Shown here: positions 1 to 7,983 of the stretch, piece after piece | How the letters are laid out: every line of letters starts with the position of its first letter | Position numbering within the stretch: the first letter of the stretch is position 1 | Assembly (NCBI GenBank): GCA_905233545.1 | Contig: CAJOEV010000010.1 | Coordinates: 1 to 64,000 of the forward strand | From: an uncultured Eubacterium sp. | Lineage (GTDB): Bacteria > Bacillota > Clostridia > Oscillospirales > Acutalibacteraceae | Direction: 5' to 3' | Length of the DNA: 64,000 bases | Made by a program: the position numbers and the translations under genes | Notes under the pieces: generated by a model | What the model was told of the DNA's origin: nothing | What the model saw: the letters and a program-made list of their open reading frames with translations, nothing else | Databases searched by the model: none

Positions 1-35
1 CGTTCGTCCTGAGCCAGGATCAAACTCTTAAAACT
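1..35 (-). rRNA. rrs: 16S rRNA gene, 5' end only (partial)
   Basis: The reverse complement of the first bases reads AGAGTTTGATCCTGGCTCAG, the universal 27F primer site, followed by GACGAACG, which is normal for Firmicutes. Only the first 35 or so bases of the gene are inside the window; the rest continues off the left edge on the minus strand. The exact mature 5' end is uncertain by a few bases. A leader and a strong promoter sit immediately upstream, so this is the promoter-proximal end of an rrn operon. Confidence 0.95.
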
Positions 36-222
36 TTGTATCTAAACACCTCATCAGAGGCGCTCAAATCATTTCAAAAGCGATCAGCTCTTCGCTGTCG
101 TCTTCATTACTGCTTTGCTCTTTTCAGAGCAGGAGTTATTTAAACTCAATTTAATTAAATCGGGTTCCTTTTCATCGTTGTTTAATTTTCAAGGTCCTTG
201 CTGTTGCCGCTCAACAAACAGC
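36..222 (-). other. rRNA operon leader
   Basis: This stretch lies between the predicted rrn transcription start and the mature 16S end. Read on the minus strand it contains GACCTTGAAAATTAAACAAC, a phrase typical of clostridial pre-16S leaders. It also holds a 6-bp hairpin closed by a GAAA tetraloop (TGCTCT-GAAA-AGAGCA, 116-131) and a small CCTC-TGAT-GAGG hairpin close to the 16S end. These are probably processing or antitermination (boxA-like) elements. No protein-coding frame is credible here. Confidence 0.7.
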
Positions 223-228
223 TTGACT

Positions 229-257
229 ATAATAGCAGATTGAATTTCATTTGTCAA
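229..257 (-). promoter_or_regulatory. rrn operon promoter (sigma-A)
   Basis: On the minus strand there is a consensus TTGACA -35 box (252-257), an exact 17-nt spacer and a TATTAT -10 box (229-234) preceded by TGC, an extended -10. Transcription should start near 222 and run leftwards into the 16S gene. The AT-rich stretch 258-401 between this promoter and the divergent metA promoter shows no gene or structured RNA that I can recognise. Confidence 0.88.
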
Positions 258-401
258 CAACTTTTTTCAAAAAATACCCATTTTTTTATATTGTAATATT
301 TGTTACAATTTTCTCATAATGTTATGGGAAAAATAAGTGCATAATATTGCAAAGTTTTCAACAATTATTTGCCATATATAATATGATTATAATTAATATA
401 C

Positions 402-430
402 TTGATTTAATTAATAACATTTGATATAAT
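402..430 (+). promoter_or_regulatory. metA promoter (sigma-A, extended -10)
   Basis: TTGATT (402-407), a 17-nt spacer ending in TGA, and a perfect TATAAT (425-430). The predicted start near 437 leaves a leader of only about 25 nt before the TTG start of metA. There is therefore no room for a SAM riboswitch or T-box. The ATG proposed by the ORF track (429-431) overlaps the -10 box and cannot be in the transcript. Confidence 0.75.
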
Positions 431-461
431 GTCAATCAATATGATAAAGGAGGTGGATATT

Positions 462-1376
462 TTGCCTATCAGAATAGATAATGAACTCCCTGCTAAACAG
501 AGTCTTGAAATAGAGAATATATTTGTTATGAGCAATTTGCGCGCTGATACGCAGGATATCAGACCGCTTAAAATTATCATACTTAATTTAATGCCCACAA
601 AGCTCGTAACCGAAACACAGCTTTTAAGGCTGCTTTCAAACTCGCCTCTTCAGGTTGATATAGAATTTTTACAGGTTATTACTCACGAATCAAAGAATGT
701 TTCAAAAAGTCATATGGAAAAATTCTATCAGACCTTTGACGAGATAAAGAATAACAGGTATGACGGAATGATTGTTACAGGCGCACCTGTTGAACATCTT
801 GAATATGAAGAGGTTGACTACTGGGAAGAGCTTTGCGAAATTATGGAGTGGAGCAAAACAAATGTTTACTCAACGGTATACATATGCTGGGGTGCTCAGG
901 CAGGGCTTTATTATCACTATGGAATAAAAAAATACCCGACAGAGAAAAAGGTTTTCGGTGTTTTCCCCCACTACTCCCTTGATGAAACACATCCGCTTAT
1001 GAGAGGACTTGATGATTTATTCTATGTTCCCCATTCACGCCATACGGAAATAAGAATGAGTGACATAGCACAGGTTAAAGACTTACAGATTATCTCATAC
1101 AGCGAATATTCGGGTGTTCATATAATTTCGGATATGGACTGCAGAAAGTTCTTTATAACGGGTCACAGCGAATATGACAGGGACACTCTTGCTAAAGAGT
1201 ATTTCAGGGATATTGAAAAAGGTCTTGATATTGAAATGCCCTATAATTATTTTCCCAATAATGATATCAAGCGAGTTCCTCAGATGAACTGGAAGGGCGC
1301 AGCAAACATTATTTTTAACAACTGGCTTAATTATTTTGTATACCAGAAAACACCTTATGATTTAAGCACATTATAA
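462..1376 (+). CDS. metA: Homoserine O-acetyltransferase (MetA family)
   Basis: Acylates homoserine in the first committed step of methionine synthesis. The product matches the MetA family over its full length (304 aa against about 305 usual). Starting at TTG 462 gives MPIRIDNELPA, the normal family N-terminus, placed 8 nt after a strong AAAGGAGGT. The track's ATG at 429 lies in the -10 box. With this start the catalytic residues take the standard family numbers: Cys142 (YICWGAQ), His235 and Glu237 (TGHSE). Position 111 is Glu (TGAPVE), the residue reported to select acetyl-CoA in Bacillus MetA, whereas succinyl-CoA enzymes have Gly. I therefore predict acetyl rather than succinyl transfer. 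The gene stands alone with its own promoter and terminator. Confidence 0.94.
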   Translation: MPIRIDNELPAKQSLEIENIFVMSNLRADTQDIRPLKIIILNLMPTKLVTETQLLRLLSNSPLQVDIEFLQVITHESKNVSKSHMEKFYQTFDEIKNNRYDGMIVTGAPVEHLEYEEVDYWEELCEIMEWSKTNVYSTVYICWGAQAGLYYHYGIKKYPTEKKVFGVFPHYSLDETHPLMRGLDDLFYVPHSRHTEIRMSDIAQVKDLQIISYSEYSGVHIISDMDCRKFFITGHSEYDRDTLAKEYFRDIEKGLDIEMPYNYFPNNDIKRVPQMNWKGAANIIFNNWLNYFVYQKTPYDLSTL

Positions 1377-1379
1377 TAA

Positions 1380-1411
1380 AAATGCTCTCGGTTTCCCGAG
1401 AGCATTTCTTT
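1380..1411. terminator. Bidirectional terminator between metA and the lipoprotein gene
   Basis: A perfect 10-bp stem ATGCTCTCGG/CCGAGAGCAT (1382-1405) with a TTTC loop. Thymine-rich sequence follows it on the plus strand (TTTCTTTT), and a U-rich tract follows on the minus strand (TTTTTATTATAAT). It separates two convergent genes and probably ends both transcripts. Confidence 0.88.
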
Positions 1412-2325
1412 TATGCAAATGTTACTGTGCATTCTTTTCTGATTTTACCTTTAGCAGTTGGCTGCCATTTAGTTCCAAGCTTGATTTCAGATTCTTTTTT
1501 ATTAATCTTGATATCATTGAGTCTGGTGCAGTTGAAGAATGCATATTCACAAATCTCATTGATATTCTCACCAATATTCACTGCAGTTATCTTATCATCA
1601 TATGCAAAAGCGTCTTTGCCGATATACTCAATGGTTGCAGGCATTTCGAAATCCAACTGATCGTATGCCTGGAAGAAAGCTTTTTCTCCTATTGTTTTCA
1701 ATGTATTCGGAAAATGAGTTACATTGAGAAAATAGCACTTATAGAATGCTTTGGGAGCAATTGTTTCAACTCCGTCGGGTATATCATATGTAGGAACATC
1801 TTTATAATGTTCAATTTCTTCCTGATTCTTACCAATTTTGATTTTTTCCGTATCAAGAAGAACCTGACCGTATTTATCAAACTTAACGCCCTTTGCAGGA
1901 GGATAATAAACAATAGTTTTCATATCCTTTGAGAACAGCACACCATCAACTGAAGTAAAATACTCGTTTGCAGGGTCAACAATAAATTCAGTTAATCTCT
2001 GGTTATTTGTCATTGCCCATGTGCCAATTTCTTTTACATTTTTGCCAATGGTAATTTTGGTCAATGTTTCTGCATTACAAAGTCCGAAATCAGCGATTTT
2101 TGTAACAGGATAAGTTTTTCCGTCAATTTCGTATTCATCGGGAACAACATATTCGCTGATTGTTGTTCTGTCGGTATAACCGCTTATAGCAATTTCACCG
2201 TTTTCAACCTTAAACTTAGTACTGTCGAGCGGGTTAGTTGAAGTAAAACTGAGCTTACAGCCTGAAAAGCATGCAGCGATAAATGAGAAAGCAAGCAATA
2301 AAGTTATAGTTCTTTTAATTTTCAT
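1411..2325 (-). CDS. Lipoprotein with BspA-type leucine-rich repeats
   Basis: A 304-aa secreted lipoprotein. The N-terminus is a basic start, a hydrophobic stretch and a lipobox ending FSGC with Cys23. The body holds LRR_5/TpLRR (BspA-like) repeats, for example LTKITIGKNVKEIG and LKTIGEKAFF, and a VDGVLFSKDMKTIVYYPP insert common in clostridial surface proteins. Such proteins often bind host or matrix components, but the ligand is unknown. Its ATG overlaps the stop of the upstream transporter (TAATG), so the two are translationally coupled, with GGAGG at suitable distance. It may be the surface partner of that transporter, which is inference only. Confidence 0.8.
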   Translation of the reverse strand: MKIKRTITLLLAFSFIAACFSGCKLSFTSTNPLDSTKFKVENGEIAISGYTDRTTISEYVVPDEYEIDGKTYPVTKIADFGLCNAETLTKITIGKNVKEIGTWAMTNNQRLTEFIVDPANEYFTSVDGVLFSKDMKTIVYYPPAKGVKFDKYGQVLLDTEKIKIGKNQEEIEHYKDVPTYDIPDGVETIAPKAFYKCYFLNVTHFPNTLKTIGEKAFFQAYDQLDFEMPATIEYIGKDAFAYDDKITAVNIGENINEICEYAFFNCTRLNDIKINKKESEIKLGTKWQPTAKGKIRKECTVTFA

Positions 2326-4040
2326 TATGCTGTTACCTCCTCTGTTACTTCTTCTTCAACTACTTCGCCGTTTTCAAGCGCAGCCTTCTGTGCTGCTTCG
2401 CGCTCTGCAATTTCAGCAACGCATTTATCATGCATTTCTGCAGTAAGGTCGTAGAACAGGAACGGAAGTGTTGAAAGAATCAATCCGACAACGCCAAGAA
2501 TTACATATGTTTCCATAACGCTTGTGAATACAGTATTATCAAAGAGAACATCCCAGTCTGATGTGAATCCGCTAAGCTTGAAGAGAGCGGGAGCAACCAA
2601 TCCGAGAAGCGTTGCAACAGGTGTTGTAAACCATCCGAAAATGTTAATCATATTGTCGGCACGCTCACCTGTTTTCCACTGATGATAGTCAAGAATGTCC
2701 GCATTAAGACCATCGGTGATACCGTTACAAGCAGCAGACATACCGCTTCTGAGGAATATCATTAATGCAAGCAGCGGAACACTGTTACCGTTATGAAGTC
2801 CGAGAAGATATCCTGCAGTAATTATCATCCAAACTGTACGCAGGAAGATAATGGATTTCTTCTTATCAAATTTTTTAACCATAAGAGGAGTTAAAAGGTT
2901 ACCAGCAACCGAAGAAATACCAAGCAGGCTGATAATACCTGTAAACCACTCAATACGAAGTGAATAGATTAAGCAGTAGTTAATAACACCGTCTGCGATA
3001 GCATTCCACAAACCGAAGGTCGCAGCAATGTTAACAATCCAGAAATACTTGTTTTTAAGAAGCGTTTTAGCACTCTTCTTAAAGCTGATTTTCGGGGTTG
3101 CCTCTCTGTTTTCAGCAACTCTTTCCTTAACGCCGATAATAACAAAGCCCATAAGAACGCTTGCTATTGAAAGAATCGGAACAAATACCTGATATGATCT
3201 TACGCTAAGGTATCCACCTGTCTGCTGAATCATAATCGGGAATACGATTCTGAAAATTGAACGGAAGAAGCCAAGGAAAATAGCTCCGATTGAATAGTAC
3301 TTCTGACGCTCTACTGTGTTAGGAGTAATAAGAGCAATGATAGCCTTCGGGTTATCCTGATAAAGCATTGAGAATCTTGTTCTTAATGTAAACAGGAAGT
3401 GAAGAATAACAAGCTTTGTTGTGTACTCAAGTGTTGTAGGTACGAACGGAATAATACATGTAATTACTGCTACAGGTACTCCGTACATAACAAGGAATGG
3501 CTTATATCTTCCATACTTTTGACAGAACTTAGCTCTCAGGAACCAGTTCACAAGACCGCCCACACCTGTGATTACAAGGATATTTGCAACAATCTGAGGT
3601 AAACCTTTGATTATTGCTTCAAACGGTGCAGAAGGAATGAAATAGAATCCAACACCAACAATCGCGCACGCAATATATGAAATAGCAGCAACTTTTGCCT
3701 GACTCTTTGAAAGCTTACCTAAGTTTTCAAAAATCGTCATACCGATTGACTCAAGATAGAGCGTTGCATATTTAACAATGAGCGCAATAACGGTTATGAT
3801 GGTGAAATCCATCAGTTTGATTTCAAAAATCGATCCGCAAAGATATGTAGCTGAGAATACAACCGTATCATTACAGATAAATGTGAAACCGCAAATACCC
3901 ATCATACCAAAGCAGTACTGCAGGAACTCTTTGATATTTGTGTATTCGCCCGGTTTCGGAGTTTTCCAGTTAGTCTTCAAGGCTTGAAATAAATTGTCGA
4001 CTATCTGTTTTAGTGACTTTTTTTCTTTAGTTTCTCCCAT
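2325..4040 (-). CDS. MFS transporter, GPH (glycoside-pentoside-hexuronide)-like
   Basis: A 571-aa polytopic membrane protein with about 12 hydrophobic segments, a hydrophilic N-terminus and a Glu/Ala/Val-rich acidic tail (EEEVTEEVTA). The spacing of segments, the central loop and motifs such as DGLNADILDYHQWKTGERAD resemble GPH cation:sugar symporters of the MelB type. The substrate cannot be read from the sequence. It starts at ATG after GGGGAG and has its own promoter at 4072-4100. A BspA-like lipoprotein follows with a 1-nt overlap. The family assignment is fairly safe; the sugar specificity is not. Confidence 0.78.
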   Translation of the reverse strand: MGETKEKKSLKQIVDNLFQALKTNWKTPKPGEYTNIKEFLQYCFGMMGICGFTFICNDTVVFSATYLCGSIFEIKLMDFTIITVIALIVKYATLYLESIGMTIFENLGKLSKSQAKVAAISYIACAIVGVGFYFIPSAPFEAIIKGLPQIVANILVITGVGGLVNWFLRAKFCQKYGRYKPFLVMYGVPVAVITCIIPFVPTTLEYTTKLVILHFLFTLRTRFSMLYQDNPKAIIALITPNTVERQKYYSIGAIFLGFFRSIFRIVFPIMIQQTGGYLSVRSYQVFVPILSIASVLMGFVIIGVKERVAENREATPKISFKKSAKTLLKNKYFWIVNIAATFGLWNAIADGVINYCLIYSLRIEWFTGIISLLGISSVAGNLLTPLMVKKFDKKKSIIFLRTVWMIITAGYLLGLHNGNSVPLLALMIFLRSGMSAACNGITDGLNADILDYHQWKTGERADNMINIFGWFTTPVATLLGLVAPALFKLSGFTSDWDVLFDNTVFTSVMETYVILGVVGLILSTLPFLFYDLTAEMHDKCVAEIAEREAAQKAALENGEVVEEEVTEEVTA

Positions 4041-4071
4041 AGGGACTCCCCTTTCTTACTTAGTCCATTAT

Positions 4072-4100
4072 ATTATATATAATAATATACAATTTTTCAA
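4072..4100 (-). promoter_or_regulatory. Promoter of the GPH-like transporter
   Basis: Minus strand: TTGAAA (4095-4100), 17-nt spacer, TATAAT (4072-4077). It lies between the terminator of the WYL gene and the transporter start and gives a leader of about 25 nt. The surrounding sequence is almost pure A/T, which slightly lowers the weight of the match. Confidence 0.65.
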
Positions 4101-4131
4101 GATAAAATAATGCCTTTTTGTTAAAAACATC

Positions 4132-4170
4132 AAAAAAAGCGTTTTCAAAGAAAGATTTCCTTGAAAACGC
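4132..4170 (-). terminator. Terminator of the WYL regulator gene
   Basis: GCGTTTTCAA/TTGAAAACGC stem (4139-4148 with 4161-4170) with further pairing in the loop. On the minus strand it is followed directly by seven thymines. It lies just after the stop of the WYL gene. Confidence 0.9.
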
Positions 4171-4176
4171 ATTAGA

Positions 4177-5166
4177 TTATTTATAAAGGTTTGAAATTCT
4201 TGTTGCTCTGTCTTTTACAGAATCTGCAAGCGATTTTGGCTGAAGTACTTTTATCTTATCGCCGAAATTCATTATCCACGAAACAAGTCCGTCTGAAACA
4301 GCTGCATCAATTTCAGTTTTGAAATGTTCTGTATCCACAGCTGTGAGCGGAACTTTTGCACCGAATCTATCCATAATCTCTTCTCTGAGTTCTAAATCAC
4401 AGAGCAGCTCAACCTTCGTATTAACGCCGGTAAACATATTAAACATCTTTGCAGAATAATCTGCAACATCAAATGTGTTTTTATATTCACTGACCTCTTC
4501 AAAAGGTCTTGCCTTGTCTTCAAGAAGAGAAACCTTTTTCATTCGGTCGAGTCTTAAATTCATAAGGTTGTCGTATTTTTCATTATTGCATACAAGATAG
4601 TAGTGGTCATCCTGCCAAATCAGAGCATAGGGAGAAACAGTAAATGTCTTTTCTGTATAAGATTTCTTATTCTCTTTATCAATGTTTCTTCTCTTATATT
4701 TGAACGAAACCTTTACTTTTTTAATAATTGCATCATTAAGTGCATCAATAACATAGTATATTTCTTCATTATCGCACTTAGTATCGGCATCAATATAAAC
4801 CTGAGAAACCAATTCATCTGCCTGATTCTTTGAAACAAGAGTTTCAAGCTTTTCAACAAGACTCTGTGTTTTGTTCGGAGTAATAAATCCTGCAGAAGTT
4901 ACTGCATCAATAAGAAGGCGAACTTCGGGAAGTTCAAACTTTCTCGAAGCAAGGAAAAAACCTTTTTTCGGAGAATATGTTCTTACAATGTCAAATCCAA
5001 CGCTTTTTAAAACCGCAATATCAGCGTATATTGATTTTCTTTCGCAGAACATTCCGTCCTTCATTAATAAATCGATTAAATCGGTTGTTGAAAGCGGATT
5101 ATTTTCATCCGAGAATTCAACTAAATATTTATAAATTAACAGTGTTTTTGTTTTGGAACTAGCCAT
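4177..5166 (-). CDS. WYL-domain transcriptional regulator
   Basis: A 329-aa DNA-binding regulator. Residues 1-70 form a winged helix-turn-helix (HTH_11-like; LSTTDLIDLLM and RKSIYADIAVLKSVGF). Residues about 140-230 form a WYL domain (FTVSPYALIWQDDHYYLVC, followed by NLRLDRM), and a WCX-like C-terminal extension follows. WYL proteins usually sense a nucleic-acid or nucleotide ligand and act in stress or defence regulation, but no defence genes are adjacent here. The gene has its own promoter (5187-5215) inside the end of the PBP gene, an SD GAGGTGATG and a strong terminator, so it is monocistronic. Confidence 0.88.
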   Translation of the reverse strand: MASSKTKTLLIYKYLVEFSDENNPLSTTDLIDLLMKDGMFCERKSIYADIAVLKSVGFDIVRTYSPKKGFFLASRKFELPEVRLLIDAVTSAGFITPNKTQSLVEKLETLVSKNQADELVSQVYIDADTKCDNEEIYYVIDALNDAIIKKVKVSFKYKRRNIDKENKKSYTEKTFTVSPYALIWQDDHYYLVCNNEKYDNLMNLRLDRMKKVSLLEDKARPFEEVSEYKNTFDVADYSAKMFNMFTGVNTKVELLCDLELREEIMDRFGAKVPLTAVDTEHFKTEIDAAVSDGLVSWIMNFGDKIKVLQPKSLADSVKDRATRISNLYK

Positions 5167-5186
5167 TTATCATCACCTCGAAAGGC

Positions 5187-5215
5187 ATTATATCATAAGT
5201 TATTTAACATTTCAA
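5187..5215 (-). promoter_or_regulatory. Promoter of the WYL regulator
   Basis: Minus strand: TTGAAA (5210-5215), 17-nt spacer ending TGA, TATAAT (5187-5192). The -35 box and spacer lie inside the last codons of the PBP gene. The predicted start is about 15-20 nt before the ATG. Confidence 0.8.
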
Positions 5216-6692
5216 CAATATGTCGAAAAACGGGTGCACAATCTTTACTTCCGCTGTTTGCATCTTCACACATAACAACAATTGCATATTTTGGATTGTC
5301 ATATGGATATACACCTGCAAACCATGCATTTAACAGTTCTCTGTTATTTTTATACTGACCTGTTTGTGCTGTTGCTGTTTTGCCTGCTGATTTTTCATTT
5401 ATATCCTCAGCATTCTTTCCCGTTCCGTTTGTTACAACATATCTTAGATATTCAATTAACATTTTGCAGTTTTCCTTTTTAAAAAGCTCTTTTTCTTTAG
5501 AATATTCTATTTCTTTCGATTCACCGCTGTCATATTTTTCATTTAAAGCAAATTTAACCTGATTTTTTCTACCCTCGTTTGCAATAGTACAAAGCGCATA
5601 GCACATATGAAGCGGTGAAACCGTCAGTTTACCCTGACCGAAACCGAATAGAGCAAGCTGACCGTTTAAACTCAGTTCTTCTTCACTTGGAAGATTAGAA
5701 TGTTCAACACACCAACTATTATATAATACTATATCCTCATTAAATCCGAGTTTTATTGCTGTATTCAATATTTTTTCTTTACCCAGCTTTAACGCGAGAT
5801 TCACGAAATAGCAATTACAAGAATTAGCAAGTGCAGCACTCAGTCCCTGAAAAGAATGAGCATTATTATTCTGGCAAGAAAACTCAGTATCTCCAACTGT
5901 TGTTTTACCGTTGCAGGAATAGTAAAAGTCAATATTGTTTTCAAGCGCACACAAGGCAACAATGATTTTAAATACAGAACCTGCGCTGTACTGTTCAAAA
6001 CATTTGTTTACATAACTTGAATCGGGTTTAGTTATACATGAGAGAATTGATGATGAATTAACATCCATAATTACTATACAACCGCTGTTAATTGACTTTG
6101 ATGCTTCTGCTGCGCATTTTTCTACATCCTTATTTATTGTAGTTTTCAATCCCTTTAAAGAACTCTTCTTTTCTTCAAAAATTTCTCCCTCTGAGCCCTG
6201 AAGCATTCTGCCCAACGCATCTGTTGAATAGCGAATCTTTTTAACTTTATACGAATCGAGATAATTAAAAAGTCCTGATGATGAACTCAACAAAAGCTGA
6301 TTTGAAATTAGTTTATTGCCATATGTTTTATATACTTTTATATACTTTGCATTTGATATTTTTTGCTTGTTTACTTCTTTAATTATCGGATATCCCTGTT
6401 TTAATTCATTAGTTATTTTGCTAATTTCTGAGGAAGAAAACAAATTATGCAAATCTGTAATAGTTCTTGTATTCGGTTTAAGCACTGCAATGTATTTTTC
6501 AGTATTATTGGTCATTTTCTCACCGCCGCTATAAAATACGGTTGGATATTGTTTTTCAATGGTTAAAACATAACTGTTATTAACACTTGAAACCGAAAAG
6601 TTTCTGCTGAAAATAATATATCCAACTCTTCCGAGCAACGAGCTTATCAAGAACACAATAACAAAACTAAGACAAGAAATCCTCTTTTTCAT
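5193..6692 (-). CDS. Class B penicillin-binding protein, divergent
   Basis: A 499-aa wall-crosslinking transpeptidase (D,D-transpeptidase fold) with one N-terminal membrane anchor (residues 8-28). Active-site motifs are present: S239-V-F-K242 (SxxK), S291-C-N293 (SxN) and GQG at 352-354. The third motif, however, is K438-T-A440-T instead of KTGT. The pedestal domain is short, and the usual RGxIyDRnG phrase after the anchor is replaced by KQYPTVFYSGGEKMTNN, so it is not canonical FtsI, PbpA or SpoVD. It could be a sporulation- or stage-specific PBP. The SD GGGAGG is embedded in a hairpin (6698-6728) right behind the U32 gene. Confidence 0.85.
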   Translation of the reverse strand: MKKRISCLSFVIVFLISSLLGRVGYIIFSRNFSVSSVNNSYVLTIEKQYPTVFYSGGEKMTNNTEKYIAVLKPNTRTITDLHNLFSSSEISKITNELKQGYPIIKEVNKQKISNAKYIKVYKTYGNKLISNQLLLSSSSGLFNYLDSYKVKKIRYSTDALGRMLQGSEGEIFEEKKSSLKGLKTTINKDVEKCAAEASKSINSGCIVIMDVNSSSILSCITKPDSSYVNKCFEQYSAGSVFKIIVALCALENNIDFYYSCNGKTTVGDTEFSCQNNNAHSFQGLSAALANSCNCYFVNLALKLGKEKILNTAIKLGFNEDIVLYNSWCVEHSNLPSEEELSLNGQLALFGFGQGKLTVSPLHMCYALCTIANEGRKNQVKFALNEKYDSGESKEIEYSKEKELFKKENCKMLIEYLRYVVTNGTGKNAEDINEKSAGKTATAQTGQYKNNRELLNAWFAGVYPYDNPKYAIVVMCEDANSGSKDCAPVFRHIVEMLNNL

Positions 6693-6697
6693 AACAA

Positions 6698-6728
6698 AAC
6701 CCTCCCGTATATTATTTACAGGAGGGTT
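6698..6728 (-). promoter_or_regulatory. Hairpin covering the PBP ribosome binding site
   Basis: An 8-bp perfect stem AACCCTCC/GGAGGGTT (6698-6705 with 6721-6728) encloses a 15-nt loop. In the minus-strand mRNA the 3' arm is GGGAGGG, the only SD for the PBP start at 6692, and it runs straight into UUUUGUU. It may therefore be a weak terminator of the U32 gene, a structure that hides the PBP ribosome binding site, or both. Confidence 0.6.
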
Positions 6729-6736
6729 GTTATTTA

Positions 6737-7969
6737 TTATTTTCGTTCAACTCTTAAAATAGCATCAGGTGAAATTTCAACATCGCATTTGAACGAATAA
6801 ACATCAGTTGCCTTATTTGCAACCTCACAGAATTCACCGTCATTTTCATTATATAGTTCTTCAACTATAATTCTGTATGGTTTTTTACCGGGCTCGACGA
6901 CTTCAAGAGTATCGCCCTGATAGAATCTGTTTCTCTGGTCAACAATAAGTCTTCCGTTTTCATACGACCTATACAAAGCGCAAACATCCCAGTTTCTTAT
7001 ATATCCGCCCGAGTTTAATACCTGTCCGTTTTTGAGCTCTCCGAAATTAAATCCGCTTGTGTATTCCCTGTGGCTCATTTTTTCCATTTCATCAAGAATC
7101 CACTGTGATGGAATGAACTCAGCCTTCCTTCCGGATTTCAAGTATTCATCCAGAGCGTTTCTATATGCATATGTGACAATTGCGGTATAGTATTCACTTT
7201 TAGCTCTGCCTTCAATTTTAAAGGAATCAATTCCGGCTCTGTCAAGCTCGGGTATATGATTAATCATACATAAATCCCTGGAATTGAAGATATATGTTCC
7301 GCTTTCATCCTGGTTAATCGGAAAGTATTCGCCCGGCCTTTTCTCTTCAACAAGTGAATACTTCCATCTGCATGGCTGAGCACAGTCCCCTCTGTTCGGG
7401 TCTCTTCCCACCATATAGTCGGATAGTATGCATCTTCCGCTGAAGGACATACACATTGCACCGTGAATAAAAACTTCTATTTCAAGGTTCGGATTTGTTT
7501 TATCCCTGATTTCTTTGATTTCATCAAGCGACAGTTCTCTTGCAGTTACAATTCTTTTTGCACCGAGCTCATATAGAGCATTTGCGCTTTCGTAATTTAC
7601 AATACCAACCTGGGTTGACATATGTATATCAACATCAGGAGCATATTTCTTTGCAAGTGAAAGAACGCCCATATCGGCAATTATCAGTGCATCCGCTTTG
7701 ATTGAAGCGATATATTTTAAATATTCGGGGAGAAAAGGAAGTTCCTTGTTTCTTGGAAGCGTGTTACAGGTAATATAGATTTTTTTACCCATTGAATGTG
7801 CTAATTCAACAGCTTCCTTCAGCTTTTCATAGCTGAAATTTGAAGGATTTGTTCTCATTCCGAACATCTCACCGCCGAGGTAGACAGCGTCTGCACCGAA
7901 TTTTAAAGCCAGTTTAAGTCTTTCAAAATCGCCTGCAGGAGATAATAATTCAAGGTTCTGATTTGCCAT
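6737..7969 (-). CDS. Peptidase U32 family protein (TrhP/YegQ-like, tRNA U34 hydroxylation)
   Basis: 410 aa, the usual length for the YegQ/TrhP branch. It has an N-terminal TIM-barrel-like domain starting LELLSPAGDFERLKLAL, the U32 signature EVFIHGAMCMSFSGRC at about 165-180, then DCAQPCRW and a further DLC. These cysteines probably hold an iron-sulphur cluster. A C-terminal beta domain begins around residue 330. In E. coli and B. subtilis, members of this branch hydroxylate uridine 34 of tRNA using prephenate; despite the family name, peptidase activity is doubtful. It starts with TTGGAGTT-AAT-ATG, 14 nt after mltG, in the same transcript. Confidence 0.88.
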   Translation of the reverse strand: MANQNLELLSPAGDFERLKLALKFGADAVYLGGEMFGMRTNPSNFSYEKLKEAVELAHSMGKKIYITCNTLPRNKELPFLPEYLKYIASIKADALIIADMGVLSLAKKYAPDVDIHMSTQVGIVNYESANALYELGAKRIVTARELSLDEIKEIRDKTNPNLEIEVFIHGAMCMSFSGRCILSDYMVGRDPNRGDCAQPCRWKYSLVEEKRPGEYFPINQDESGTYIFNSRDLCMINHIPELDRAGIDSFKIEGRAKSEYYTAIVTYAYRNALDEYLKSGRKAEFIPSQWILDEMEKMSHREYTSGFNFGELKNGQVLNSGGYIRNWDVCALYRSYENGRLIVDQRNRFYQGDTLEVVEPGKKPYRIIVEELYNENDGEFCEVANKATDVYSFKCDVEISPDAILRVERK

Positions 7970-7983
7970 ATTAACTCCAATAA

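Noticed and set aside
1714-1932. Overlapping ORFs on both strands inside the lipoprotein gene
   Set aside because: Both are shadows of the BspA-like gene; no SD, no sensible protein.
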